From: an uncultured Bacteroidales bacterium
GTDB taxonomy: Bacteria > Bacteroidota > Bacteroidia > Bacteroidales > P3
Reading direction: 5' to 3'
Length of the DNA: 64,000 nucleotides
NCBI GenBank assembly: GCA_947168665.1
Contig: CAMVMX010000001.1
Coordinates: forward strand, 1-64,000
Made by a program: the position numbers and the translations under genes. This document shows, in pieces, positions 55,691-64,000 of this stretch; position 1 is the stretch's first letter, and every line of letters starts with the position of its first letter. The notes beneath the pieces are model-generated. The model made no database searches. It was not told where the DNA came from and saw nothing but the letters and a program-made list of their open reading frames with translations.

Positions 55691-56299
55691 TTAATGGAGG
55701 TCTACACCGATGATGTGCATGAACTCTTCGCGGGTCTTGGGGTCGTTCATGAAGGCGCCGGTGAAGTCGCTGGTGGTGGTGACGGAGTTTTGTTTCTGCA
55801 CCCCACGCATGGACATGCACATGTGCTGGGCTTCAATCACCACAGCCACACCGAGGGGGTTGAGGGTCTTCTGGATGCAGTCTTTGATTTGCTTGGTGAG
55901 CCGTTCCTGCACTTGCAGCCGGCGGGCGTATGCGTCCACCACACGGGGTATCTTGCTGAGGCCGACAATAGTTCCATTGGGGATGTAGGCCACATGCGCC
56001 TTGCCCACAAAGGGCACCATGTGATGCTCGCAGAGAGAGTATAGCTCGATGTCTTTGACCACCACCATCTGTTTATAGTCCTCGTGGAACATGGCGGAAC
56101 GCAGTATCTCCTCGGGTTCGAGGTCATAGCCGTTGGTGAAGAAGAGCATGGCCTTGGCTATGCGCTCGGGCGATTTGAGGAGGCCTTCGCGCTCGGGGTC
56201 TTCGCCCAGCAGGCGCAGGATGGCTTTGTAGTGCTGCGCCATCTCGCGGACACACTGCTCGTCGTATTGGTCAACTTTGATATATCCTTTTTCTTCCAT
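55691..56299 (-). CDS. folE: GTP cyclohydrolase I
   Basis: This 202-residue enzyme converts GTP to 7,8-dihydroneopterin triphosphate, the first step of folate synthesis. It shows [19 protein letters not shown] with the zinc Cys and His residues. Further along are [22 protein letters not shown] and a C-terminal [18 protein letters not shown]. Length is that of the family. It lies 25 bases upstream of the LolA-like gene. Confidence 0.98.
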   Translation of the reverse strand: MEEKGYIKVDQYDEQCVREMAQHYKAILRLLGEDPEREGLLKSPERIAKAMLFFTNGYDLEPEEILRSAMFHEDYKQMVVVKDIELYSLCEHHMVPFVGKAHVAYIPNGTIVGLSKIPRVVDAYARRLQVQERLTKQIKDCIQKTLNPLGVAVVIEAQHMCMSMRGVQKQNSVTTTSDFTGAFMNDPKTREEFMHIIGVDLH

Positions 56300-56333
56300 A
56301 ATTTTATCAGTGGTTGAAGTATAATGTTGTGTT

Positions 56334-57512
56334 TTATTCTACCTCAAGCAGTAAGCCTTTGAGGTATTCGCCTTCGGGGTGATAGATGCTGACGGGGTGG
56401 TCCATGGCGTGGGGCAGCTGCCTGACGATGCGCACCTGGCGGTGGGCATTGGCGGCGGCGGTGAAGCACATGGTCTTGAAATCGTCGACGGATACGGCCT
56501 GGCTACAGCTGAAGGTCATGAGCAGTCCGCCGGGCCGGATGGTTTCCATGGCGCGCTGGTTGATGCTGCGATAGCCTTTAAGCCCTTGCTGCAGGCTGCG
56601 ATGGTTCTTGGCAAAAGCCGGAGGGTCAAGGATGATAAGGTCGAAATGGCTGTCAGCCGTGTCGAGATACTTCAACACGTCGGCCACAACACCCGTATGC
56701 CGCGATCCCTCGCCGAAATTGAGGGCCACATTACGGTTGCAGAGTTCTATGGCACGCTTGGAAATATCAACCGTCTCCACATAGTCGGCACCGCCGCCAA
56801 GGGCTGCAAGCGAAAATCCCCCGGTATAGCCGAAACAGTTCAGCACCCGGTGTCCGGCGGAGAGACTTTCCACCAATGCCCTGTTCTCTCGCTGGTCGAG
56901 GAAGAAGCCTGTCTTCTGCCCTTCGAAGAAGTTGATGAGCAACCGCTTGCCATGTTCGGTTATTTCCCATTCCTGAGGTTGAATGCCCCAAAGGTAGCCG
57001 TCATCGCAGCCGCCCGGCACAGTGGCGCTGCTCTTGTCGAACACTGCCTTGATGCCATAATCCTGCAGCAGCTCCTCGGCCAATCGGGTGAAGAGGGGGA
57101 AAAGCCGGTGCATACCCACACTGTGGGCCTGCATGACAAGCACGCCGTTATACCAGTCGCACACCAGGCCGGGCAGGAAATCACCCTCGGCATGGACGAG
57201 GCGGAATGCGTTGGTGCTGGCAAGGCGGAACAGACCTAACTGCTCCCGGTAACGGATGGCGGACTGGAGCCGTTGGCGGAAAAAGTCTTCATCAACCGCA
57301 GGTGTGACAAAAGAAAGAACCTTGCACACAATGCTGCCATCCTGATAGTGGCCGGTGGCCACCCACTGTCCGTCGGCGAGACAGACATCGACCAAGTCAC
57401 CCTCCTGGGGATTGCCCTCTATGCGCTTCACCGCCCCCGAAAACACCCAGGGGTGCTGCCGCTGCAGGGCTTTTTCCCTACCGTTGGCTATGATGAGTCT
57501 CGGACGGGTCAT
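56334..57512 (-). CDS. rlmI: 23S rRNA cytosine-5 methyltransferase, RlmI-type
   Basis: This is a 392-residue SAM-dependent rRNA methyltransferase. Residues 1-80 are a PUA domain ([26 protein letters not shown]). A linker [15 protein letters not shown] follows, then the methyltransferase with [29 protein letters not shown] (SAM site) and [13 protein letters not shown]. It belongs to the RlmI/RlmK-like group; the precise target base is inferred from the family. The stop overlaps the rpe start by 4 bases (57509-57512). Confidence 0.9.
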   Translation of the reverse strand: MTRPRLIIANGREKALQRQHPWVFSGAVKRIEGNPQEGDLVDVCLADGQWVATGHYQDGSIVCKVLSFVTPAVDEDFFRQRLQSAIRYREQLGLFRLASTNAFRLVHAEGDFLPGLVCDWYNGVLVMQAHSVGMHRLFPLFTRLAEELLQDYGIKAVFDKSSATVPGGCDDGYLWGIQPQEWEITEHGKRLLINFFEGQKTGFFLDQRENRALVESLSAGHRVLNCFGYTGGFSLAALGGGADYVETVDISKRAIELCNRNVALNFGEGSRHTGVVADVLKYLDTADSHFDLIILDPPAFAKNHRSLQQGLKGYRSINQRAMETIRPGGLLMTFSCSQAVSVDDFKTMCFTAAANAHRQVRIVRQLPHAMDHPVSIYHPEGEYLKGLLLEVE

Positions 57513-58153
57513 TGTTTCAAATCATGAATCGTTTGGGCGGGGTTGTCGCTCTTGAAGACGGCGTTGCCGGCCACCAGCACATCGGCTCCAGCCTCGAACA
57601 GCAACGGAGCATTCGCCGTGTTCACGCCGCCGTCCACCTCAATGAGGCAGTCAGGATTCTTGCGGTTGCAGAGGTCGCGCAGCTGGCGCACCTTGCCGTA
57701 TGTGTTCTCGATGAATTTCTGTCCGCCAAAGCCAGGGTTGACCGACATGAGCAGCACCACGTCGCACAGCTGCACACTGTCCTCCAGCATGGCAACAGGC
57801 GTGGCCGGGTTCAGCACTGCGCCGCAGCGCAGACCCGCGTCCTTGATGGCGTGGAGCGTGCGGTCCAGATGGATGCAGGCCTCCTGGTGGACAGTGATGA
57901 TGTCGGCGCCCGCCTCTTTGAAAGCCTCAATATAGCGGCCGGGGTCCATAATCATCAAGTGGACATCCAAGGGCTTGCGTGCAGCCTTCTTAATATATTT
58001 AATCACCGGCATGCCGAAGCTGATGTTAGGCACAAACATGCCGTCCATCACGTCCACATGCAGCCAGTCGCACTCGCTCTGGTTGAGCATCTCAATGTCG
58101 CGCTCCAGATGGCCAAAGTCAGCGCTGAGTAAAGAGGGTGATATTAGTTTCAT
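57509..58153 (-). CDS. rpe: ribulose-phosphate 3-epimerase
   Basis: This 214-residue pentose-phosphate enzyme interconverts ribulose and xylulose 5-phosphate. Metal and active-site motifs are SPSLLSADFGHL, LHVDVMDGMFVPNISFG, DVHLMIMDPG, MSVNPGFGGQKFI and EVDGGVN. It overlaps rlmI by 4 bases and lies about 100 bases after the YitT gene. Confidence 0.97.
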   Translation of the reverse strand: MKLISPSLLSADFGHLERDIEMLNQSECDWLHVDVMDGMFVPNISFGMPVIKYIKKAARKPLDVHLMIMDPGRYIEAFKEAGADIITVHQEACIHLDRTLHAIKDAGLRCGAVLNPATPVAMLEDSVQLCDVVLLMSVNPGFGGQKFIENTYGKVRQLRDLCNRKNPDCLIEVDGGVNTANAPLLFEAGADVLVAGNAVFKSDNPAQTIHDLKQ

Positions 58154-58256
58154 TTTGATAAGTTATAAGTGAATGCTTGATTGCCAGAATGTGTGACTAT
58201 TTGAATGCGCAAATAAGATTAACACATTAACACATTCCCACATTAACACATTCTAA

Positions 58257-59141
58257 TTACAGTTTCAGTTTCTCGAAGTTCTTGCCATACACGCCTTGCG
58301 TTTTGCTCACGGATATGAAAGCCTTGTCGTCTATGCGGTGGATGATTTGCATCACATGGGGCTTGTCCGTCTTGTGCACCATCACTATCAGCACCTGCTG
58401 TTCCTGGTGGCTGTAGCACCCCTCGGCATCCAGCAGTGTGGCGCCACGGCCCACCTCGGTGGTGATGGCGTCGCCAATCTCCTTATTCTTCTGCGAAAAG
58501 ACAAGTATCTGATACGACTGCTTGTTGCCGTCCAGCACCATGTCCAGCACGTAGGTCATGGTCACCATGACGATGTAGCCGAACACCACGTTCTCAATCT
58601 TGTGCGACACGAAGAACGAGCTGCCCACAATAAAAATGTCAAGATACATAATCACCTTGCCGGGCGATATGTTGTAGAACTTGCTCACGATAAGAGCAAT
58701 GATGTCCGTGCCGCCACTGTTGCCGCCCATGGCGAAGGTCATGCCTATGCCGCCGCCACACAGGGCTCCGCCGATGATGGCACACATAAAACCACCAAAC
58801 TGGCTCACGTCAAACAGCGTCTCGACATGCAGCACCTGCTGCCAAAGAATGAAGCAGAGCGACGACATGATAATGCCATAAATCGTGTTGGCTCCGAATT
58901 TGGCTCCCAGGGTCTTGAACCCGATCAGCACCAGGATGGCATTAATCACCAAGTTGATAATACCGATGGGGATATGGATTCCCACGGCATAATAAAGCAC
59001 CGACGAGATACCGCTCACGCCGCCACCCACAATCTTGGCGGGCAGCATCACCGCCGCCCATCCGAAGGTATAAATCAATATACCCAGCGTAATCACCAGA
59101 TAGGAGATTATCACATGTTGCTTTTTCTTGAATATCTGCAT
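58257..59141 (-). CDS. YitT-family membrane protein (DUF161 + DUF2179)
   Basis: This 294-residue protein has five or six membrane segments in residues 10-200 (YLVITLGILIYTFGWAAVMLP and onward, and the GGTDIIALIVSK signature). A cytosolic DUF2179 domain follows at about 205-290 (KNKEIGDAITTEVGRGATLLDAEG). The family is widespread and of uncertain function, probably transport. It lies 28 bases after yggS. Confidence 0.92.
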   Translation of the reverse strand: MQIFKKKQHVIISYLVITLGILIYTFGWAAVMLPAKIVGGGVSGISSVLYYAVGIHIPIGIINLVINAILVLIGFKTLGAKFGANTIYGIIMSSLCFILWQQVLHVETLFDVSQFGGFMCAIIGGALCGGGIGMTFAMGGNSGGTDIIALIVSKFYNISPGKVIMYLDIFIVGSSFFVSHKIENVVFGYIVMVTMTYVLDMVLDGNKQSYQILVFSQKNKEIGDAITTEVGRGATLLDAEGCYSHQEQQVLIVMVHKTDKPHVMQIIHRIDDKAFISVSKTQGVYGKNFEKLKL

Positions 59142-59169
59142 TTTCTATATCCTTTTTGCTTTTGAATAC

Positions 59170-59859
59170 TCACTTCTCATCATTCACCGGGACGCCATAA
59201 TTCCTCGCGCCAAAGATTGAGCTGCCCACACGCACCATCGTGCTGCCCTCCTCCATGGCGATGTCATAGTCGTGCGACATGCCCATCGAGATTTCCTTGA
59301 AGTCATCGCGTCCTTTGAAGTACTGCTCAGCCAGTTGCTCCTTATACTCGCGCAACGTGCGGAACTCCTTCCTCACCAGCTCGCGGTCCGTCGTGTTCGT
59401 GGCCATGCCCATCACGCCAACAATCCGCACATGCTCCATCGCGGCATACTCCGCCGACTCTAATAGCGCGCGCGCCTCCTCCATGTTCAGGCCAAACTTG
59501 GTCTCCTCCGTTGCGATGTGGAACTGCAGCAAACAGTCGATCACACGGTCGTGCTTCCGTGCCTCCTTCTCCACAGCCTCCAGCAGCGTCAGGCTGTCGA
59601 TGCTGTGAATCATCCGCACGTAAGCGGCAATGTACTTGATCTTATTGGTCTGTAAATGACCGATAAAATGCCACTCTATATCCTCAGGCAGCACGGCATG
59701 CTTGTCGCGCATCTCCAAGGCCTTGTTTTCGCCAAAAAGGCGTTGTCCGGCGTCGTAGGCCTCCTGCAAGTCCTCCACGGGCTTGGTCTTCGACACCGCA
59801 ATCAGCCGCACCCCCTCTTTCAGGGTCGACTGTATATTTAATAAATTATCTCTTATCAT
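59170..59859 (-). CDS. YggS-family pyridoxal phosphate homeostasis protein
   Basis: This 229-residue PLP-binding protein has an alanine-racemase-like barrel. The cofactor Lys is in RLIAVSKTKP; EWHFIGHLQTNK, IHSIDSL and SMGMSHDYDIAMEEGSTMVRVGSSIFG are family motifs. The start MIRDNLLNIQ at 59859 was chosen over 59886 because it aligns with the usual family start. It is the first gene of the run that ends with the OppB-like permease. Confidence 0.94.
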   Translation of the reverse strand: MIRDNLLNIQSTLKEGVRLIAVSKTKPVEDLQEAYDAGQRLFGENKALEMRDKHAVLPEDIEWHFIGHLQTNKIKYIAAYVRMIHSIDSLTLLEAVEKEARKHDRVIDCLLQFHIATEETKFGLNMEEARALLESAEYAAMEHVRIVGVMGMATNTTDRELVRKEFRTLREYKEQLAEQYFKGRDDFKEISMGMSHDYDIAMEEGSTMVRVGSSIFGARNYGVPVNDEK

Positions 59860-60082
59860 ACCGCCATTCATAACGCAAAACCCCACGCAATATTATTGCC
59901 CCACCCTTTTTTCTCACAAAAAAACTCCACCCTCCCCCATAAATCACCATCTGCACCCACCCGCCTTTTTCAAAAACATAGGCAACTTTCAAGCAAAAGC
60001 CACCAATGCAAGGGCATCCCTCTGGAAGTTCATCCCGTCTTTTTGCAGAAAACAGCCGTGCTATTCACCGCAAATCCTGCGG

Positions 60083-60090
60083 CAAATATA
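60083..60090 (-). promoter_or_regulatory. -7 box (TATATTTG) upstream of yggS
   Basis: Minus-strand TATATTTG about 225 bases upstream of the start at 59859. No other gene lies between. It is preceded by a small CCGCA/TGCGG hairpin. Confidence 0.45.
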
Positions 60091-60259
60091 CAACTTTTTC
60101 TCCACATATTCTGTTTTAAGGCATAATATTACAGCAACAAAGAACCACAAGAACAAACACACCAGCCACAAACACATCGGCCACCCACGCAGTCAAACAT
60201 CCCAACACTCCACTTCACATTTTGCGCTTCACATTTTGTGAAGCGAGGCAGAAATCTAA

Positions 60260-60306
60260 AATCACCCCCGCCCTGCAACGATTCCTGTTGCTGAACGGGG
60301 GTGATT
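60260..60306 (-). terminator. terminator of the BspA/CHAT lipoprotein gene
   Basis: AATCACCCCCG (60260-60270) pairs with CGGGGGTGATT (60296-60306), with an inner GCAAC/GTTGC. On the minus strand TTTTAG follows. Confidence 0.75.
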
Positions 60307-60338
60307 GTTTTTGTTCCAAATTGCTGCTCTAATCACCA

Positions 60339-62858
60339 CTATCGCTGCTTACTACCCTTCGGCCGTGTGGTTGTAGGGGCACTCTTTTTCTTCCCCACAA
60401 TAATCCAAGTGATATAATCTTCATCAAGACCTGTAGAATAAGAGCTCAGTGCAGTTTGCGTGGCTGATGTACAAGTAATGGTACATGCATGCGACATTGA
60501 TGCTAATGAATAACACATATTAAACTTATCACTGACATTACTCATGTCGAAATTAGCCAAATTCAGGCTGGTCAGACTCGAGCAACCCTTGAACATCTCG
60601 CTCATGTCCGTCACATTCCCCGTGTTCCACCCCGACAGGTTCAGGCTGATCAGTCTGGAGCAGTACTCAAACATCGCGCTCATGTCCGTCACACGACCCG
60701 TGTTCCATCCCGACAGGTTCAAGTTTGTCAGACTGGAACAGGCCCAGAACATATCGCTCATGTCCGTCACATTCCCCGTATTCCAACCCGACAGGTTCAG
60801 GCTGGTCAGACTGGAGCAGCCCTCGAACATCCCACACATGTCCGTCACATTCCTCGTGTTCCACCCCGACAGGTTCAAGCTGGTCAGACTGGAGCAGGCT
60901 TCAAACATGTAACACATCTCCGTCACATTCCCCGTATTCCACCCCGATAGGTTCAGGCTGGTCAGATTGGAGCAATCACTAAACATCCCACCCATATACA
61001 TCGCACTTCCCGTGTTCCACCCCGACAGGTTCAGGCTGGTCAGGCTGGAGCAATCACTAAACATCCCACCCATATACATCGCACTTCCCGTGTTCCACCC
61101 CGACAGGTTCAGGCTGGTCAGGCTGGAGCAATCATGAAACAACCCCCCCATATTCGTCACATTCCCTGTGTTCCACCCCGACAGGTTTAGGCTGGTCAGG
61201 TCGTAGCAGCCCTCGAACATAGAGCTCATGTTTGTCACATTTTCCGTGTTCCACCCCGACAGGTTCAGGCTGGTCAGGTCGTAGCAGCCCTCGAACATAG
61301 AACTCATGTTTGTCACATTTTCCGTGTTCCACCCCGGCAGGTTCAGGCTGGTCAGGCTGGAGCAACCGTCGAACATCCCGCTCATATCCGTCACATTTTC
61401 CGTGTTCCACCCCGGCAGGTTCAGGCTGGTCAGGCTGGAGCAACCGTCGAACATCCCGCTCATATCCGTCACATTCTCGGTATTAAAGCCAACCCCAAAA
61501 TCTATTTCTTCTACTGATGACAAATAATCAAATCCCACCCAGTCATCATACAACGGACCAAACAAACTTGAACAATCACTCGGTGCATATATCTGATTGC
61601 TGGATGTTGATATTGTGTATACACCATCATTCAGATTTCCATAGATGGGTACTTGCGATTCTTCCGAATCCAGTCTTTCCCCTGCCGTCACACAACTATT
61701 GTATTCAAAGACGATAGACCGCGGATTGTATAGTGTTCTTCTTAATCTTGATTTTAATTTATCCTTATCTAAACAAGCTCTTTCGCCTGCGTCCACCAAA
61801 ATGATGTCGCAGTTTTCGGGATAGCACAATAGCTTAAGTCCATCAAACCTTTCTATCAAAAAAGAAATTTGTCCACGTGCGGTTTCGCACGCTCCACACG
61901 CGGTCTTCCCATCAAGCATTTCTTTCATAAACGCCACACAACAATTCATCGCAGTTGACCCCGGAACAGTACGATTAAATCCTAACATACAGCCAAGTCC
62001 CTTATCCTTTAGCTTTAACCATAAACTATTATTCCCTTTGAATGTTTCGCAGGCTGCTGAATACACTATACTATTTTGAGGGAACTTTTTTGTGATAAAT
62101 AAATCCAGAAAAGTTTCACTTATCACTATCTTAGCTTCTTCTTCTTTTGAAAACACAACTAATCTATTCAAATCTTCCCCCCATAATTCAATTAACTTAG
62201 GAAAATGAACCCTTACATCATTATAAAATTGACCTGTCAACAACCAATGCTGACCATCAGAATAGAGACCGTGGGTAACAAGAATTGTCACACCATTATC
62301 TGGCAAATAATTCAGTATGATATCAGGGGTTACTTGTTCACCCTTTCTTATACAAGTATCCCAATCCAACATTTTCTTACATTTTGTTACGACTTCTTCA
62401 TATCCGTTTTCCCCAGGTCTATTTATTACATTCAAAAGGCAAATGCTCTTTTTCTCACACAATGAGCCTCCCTTGCCAGAAGCCTTGTTGTTACTAATAT
62501 TTTTAAACAATTCTTCTATATCTACAGCCTTCTCTTCTTCCTCCTCTTCTGGATAATAGCACCACATAATCACACCGCCATCCTTAATCTTTACGCAGAT
62601 GGCTATATCGTCTTGATAAGCATTCTCCACATTCGGCATTGCCTTGATTTCATCCAGATGTTGTGCCATTTCTTCCACCGTCGCTGATGATTCGTAGATT
62701 CGGGAGACATTATTCATCACCACCTCGGCATTGGCAAGCACTACCCGTGCCTCTTCTTCGGTGATTTCGTCCTTGTCCTTGTTGCAGCCCACTGCAAACA
62801 GGCTGAGCAGCACACATGCCGCCAGTCCGAACAGCTTCGTTTTAATGTTCTTTTTCAT
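60339..62858 (-). CDS. surface lipoprotein: CHAT/caspase-like domain plus 12 BspA repeats
   Basis: This is an 839-residue lipoprotein (lipobox FAVGC, Cys25). Residues 185-335 resemble a CHAT/caspase-fold peptidase: VTILVTHGLYSDG with candidate His196, and NSIVYSAACETFKG with candidate Cys270. These match the HG and SACETxxG hallmarks of CHAT. Residues about 450-770 are twelve 26-residue DUF285 (BspA-type) repeats of the form NTxNVTxMSxMFxGCSSLTS. The short C-terminal tail is not recognised. The N-terminal half is AT-rich, the repeats GC-rich. Its leader (copy B) matches that of the LRR gene at 49365. Peptidase activity is a prediction. Confidence 0.8.
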   Translation of the reverse strand: MKKNIKTKLFGLAACVLLSLFAVGCNKDKDEITEEEARVVLANAEVVMNNVSRIYESSATVEEMAQHLDEIKAMPNVENAYQDDIAICVKIKDGGVIMWCYYPEEEEEEKAVDIEELFKNISNNKASGKGGSLCEKKSICLLNVINRPGENGYEEVVTKCKKMLDWDTCIRKGEQVTPDIILNYLPDNGVTILVTHGLYSDGQHWLLTGQFYNDVRVHFPKLIELWGEDLNRLVVFSKEEEAKIVISETFLDLFITKKFPQNSIVYSAACETFKGNNSLWLKLKDKGLGCMLGFNRTVPGSTAMNCCVAFMKEMLDGKTACGACETARGQISFLIERFDGLKLLCYPENCDIILVDAGERACLDKDKLKSRLRRTLYNPRSIVFEYNSCVTAGERLDSEESQVPIYGNLNDGVYTISTSSNQIYAPSDCSSLFGPLYDDWVGFDYLSSVEEIDFGVGFNTENVTDMSGMFDGCSSLTSLNLPGWNTENVTDMSGMFDGCSSLTSLNLPGWNTENVTNMSSMFEGCYDLTSLNLSGWNTENVTNMSSMFEGCYDLTSLNLSGWNTGNVTNMGGLFHDCSSLTSLNLSGWNTGSAMYMGGMFSDCSSLTSLNLSGWNTGSAMYMGGMFSDCSNLTSLNLSGWNTGNVTEMCYMFEACSSLTSLNLSGWNTRNVTDMCGMFEGCSSLTSLNLSGWNTGNVTDMSDMFWACSSLTNLNLSGWNTGRVTDMSAMFEYCSRLISLNLSGWNTGNVTDMSEMFKGCSSLTSLNLANFDMSNVSDKFNMCYSLASMSHACTITCTSATQTALSSYSTGLDEDYITWIIVGKKKSAPTTTRPKGSKQR
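60541..61482 (-). repeat. tandem 78-bp coding repeats (BspA units)
   Basis: Twelve units of 78 bases encode the 26-residue repeats. Several neighbours are nearly identical in DNA: units 1 and 2 (near 61309-61464), 3 and 4, and 6 and 7. Some copies therefore arose recently by tandem duplication. Confidence 0.9.
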
Positions 62859-62958
62859 TTTCAGTTGCATTTATACACAAGAAGGGGTTATGTCTTCCTT
62901 CGTTGTGCTGGGTTCGACTTTTTCTCACGGCCCGGTGAATACCAATACAATACAAGAA

Positions 62959-63200
62959 AGTGGAGCCATCCATTTGACCCTATTTTTATCGGTAGGGCTT
63001 CGACTCCCTTAAAGTACAAAATACGGTTCAGTGAATTGCTCCACTGAAGGATGTATCATGAGGATAATACAATCCAACAGGGGCATTCATCTTCCCTGTA
63101 TTCCAAGTACTTTTTTGTGAAGTGTCGAAGTTCACCGATATTGGAATAGAGCGAAAATGCGCTTTCTCAATCACATACAGACATATCCTTTTTATGTCTG
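62959..63200 (-). promoter_or_regulatory. structured leader RNA, copy B of the kissing-loop family
   Basis: In transcript order: 5' hairpin CAGACATA/TATGTCTG (63193-63200 with 63178-63185). Outer helix TATCGGT/ACCGATA (63134-63140 with 62987-62993). Hairpin 1 GTGAA/TTCAC (63131-63135 with 63117-63121) has loop CTTCGAC (63124-63130). Internal helix AAAGTAC/GTACTTT (63107-63113 with 63011-63017). Hairpin 2 AGGG/CCCT (63006-63009 with 62994-62997) has loop GTCGAAG (62998-63004). The 5' hairpin and both helices differ in sequence from copy A but still pair. The alternative pairing AGTGGAGC/GCTCCACT is 63038-63045 with 62959-62966. Downstream gene: the CHAT/BspA lipoprotein. Confidence 0.78.
63028..63090 (-). 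other. possible leader ORF (MNAPVGLY start)
   Basis: A 20-codon frame after an AGGGAAG sequence, inside leader copy B. It begins like the longer frame in copy A (52720-52833) but then diverges and stops. Confidence 0.3.
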
Positions 63201-63206
63201 CGGGTG

Positions 63207-63214
63207 CAAATATA
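63207..63214 (-). promoter_or_regulatory. -7 box (TATATTTG) for the CHAT/BspA lipoprotein
   Basis: Minus-strand TATATTTG. Transcription would start near 63200, at the foot of the 5' hairpin of leader B, as in copy A. The leader is about 340 bases. Confidence 0.6.
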
Positions 63215-63305
63215 CAAATTTATTTTAATATAGCGGCATTATTTCTGTATTCCACCTTTTAAATGCCTGAAGGCTCGAACATTGTGCGATACCAAAGAGC
63301 ACCCG

Positions 63306-63402
63306 CCCCGCTCCTTCTTCGCTAAATTAGCGAAGAAGGAGCGGGGAAGGTGGGGTTGGCGACCATGCTTCTAACGAGCATGCAGTGTCGCTGCGACACA
63401 AT
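63306..63402. repeat. 20-bp perfect palindrome and two further hairpins
   Basis: Arms 63306-63325 and 63327-63346 are exactly complementary around a single A. Next come CATGCT/AGCATG and GTGTCG/CGACAC hairpins up to about 63402, then a run of seven A's. The group lies between the divergent lipoprotein and HerA-like genes. A terminator for neither is obvious; a binding or repeat element is possible. Confidence 0.7.
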
Positions 63403-63525
63403 AAAAAAACGGTTATCCCGTTAATACAAATGACGAAATAAGTCCCCAAACATAAACACTTGTCGACCCCGAGTAGGACGACGCCCTTTTTGAAAACAAC
63501 AATTCAACAATAATAACATAACGCT

Positions 63526-64000
63526 ATGATTGACAACACTGGTACACCTTTCAACGCCGTGAGCGGCGAGAAACATTTAGGAATCATCCCCTCCATGGCC
63601 AACCGCCACGGCCTCATTGCCGGGGCCACGGGCACGGGCAAGACCTGCACGCTGCAGAATCTGGCCGAGACTTTCAGCGCCATGGGTGTGCCGGTGTTCG
63701 CCACTGACATCAAAGGCGACCTCTCGGGAGTGGCCAAGGCCGGCGGCGGCAACGTGCATTTCGAGAAGAGCATCGAGGACAACGGGCTGAAGGCCTGCGG
63801 CTTCGAGTACAGGGAGTTTCCCGTGTGCTTCTGGGATGTATTTGGCGAGCAGGGCCACCCGCTGCGCACCACCGTCAGCGAGATGGGGCCGATGCTGCTG
63901 AGCCGCATTCTGGATTTGAACGACACGCAGAGCGACGTGCTGAGCATGGTGTTCCGCATTGCCGACGACCAGCAGTTGCTGCTCCTCGACCTCAAGGACC
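63526..64000 (+). CDS. HerA/DUF853-like helicase-type NTPase, 5' part
   Basis: The first 158 codons of a larger gene that runs off the window. MIDNTGTPFNAVSGEKHLGIIPSMANRHGLIAGATGTGKT includes a Walker A site (GATGTGKT) at about residues 33-40. VFATDIKGDLSGVAKAGG and PVCFWDVFGEQGHPLRTT follow, as in the YjgR/DUF853 NTPases related to HerA. Such proteins are thought to move on DNA; the role is not established. The start ATG follows a hairpin-rich region. Confidence 0.9.
   Translation, partial: MIDNTGTPFNAVSGEKHLGIIPSMANRHGLIAGATGTGKTCTLQNLAETFSAMGVPVFATDIKGDLSGVAKAGGGNVHFEKSIEDNGLKACGFEYREFPVCFWDVFGEQGHPLRTTVSEMGPMLLSRILDLNDTQSDVLSMVFRIADDQQLLLLDLKD

Noticed and set aside
60544-60912. Open frames opposite the BspA repeats (also 61306-61527)
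   Set aside because: They are antisense shadows of the 78-bp repeats and merely repeat with the same period.

Overview
The window is a chromosomal segment of a bacterium of the order Bacteroidales (family not determined). The evidence is the recurrent promoter -7 box TAnnTTTG, a C-terminal sorting domain of the type IX secretion system, BspA-like surface proteins, SPII lipoproteins, and a gene content typical of Bacteroidetes (NIF3 plus C4 zinc ribbon, RecF plus DUF721, YitT, fused Nfn). Housekeeping genes are GC-rich. Several islands are clearly AT-rich: about 5.1-6.1 kb, 17.6-20.1 kb, the 5' part of the large LRR gene, and the lipoprotein near 62 kb.

Layout. 1-4.4 kb: M20 peptidase end, a flavinylated secreted protein, a phosphopantetheinyl transferase, an aldehyde dehydrogenase and a lipoprotein. 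4.5-6.6 kb: an XRE regulator with an array of TTAC-N4-GTAA sites, then two very small genes. 6.7-13.8 kb: ftcD, a broken four-helix-bundle gene, an M13 peptidase, a Het-C-like protein and a PAP2 phosphatase. 13.8-20.9 kb: a structured RNA with a stop-interrupted small secreted gene, groSL, an AT-rich Schlafen-AlbA/DUF4062 pair, and a HigBA pair with a broken toxin. 21-24.5 kb: NIF3, zinc ribbon, hutH. 24.7-39.7 kb: a long leftward series covering dihydrolipoamide dehydrogenase, M23 peptidase, ispH, recF, DUF721, an ABC exporter, leucyl aminopeptidase, pdxA, polA, an LRR protein and a lipoprotein. 40.2-49.0 kb: a rightward run with an outer-membrane barrel, a thioredoxin-like protein, tpiA, an FtsX-like permease, a histidine kinase and the Nfn fusion. 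49.4-62.9 kb: a leftward run with two BspA-type surface proteins bracketing yggS, yitT, rpe, rlmI, folE, lolA, tsaB and an OppB-type permease. The window ends inside a HerA-like NTPase.

The most interesting signal is a structured leader RNA present three times: at about 52.73-52.88 kb and 62.99-63.14 kb on the minus strand, and at 14.29-14.41 kb on the plus strand. All three share one fold. An outer helix encloses hairpin 1 (loop CTTCGACA), an internal helix with a variable insert, and hairpin 2 (loop AGTCGAAG). The two loops are complementary over 7 bases. The loops are invariant while the helices differ in sequence yet keep pairing. Each copy precedes a secreted or surface protein gene. I do not recognise it as a known family. 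Other unusual items are a surface lipoprotein joining a CHAT/caspase-like domain to twelve BspA repeats, and a DNA polymerase I with an apparently dead proofreading domain and a doubled QPTLF linker motif.
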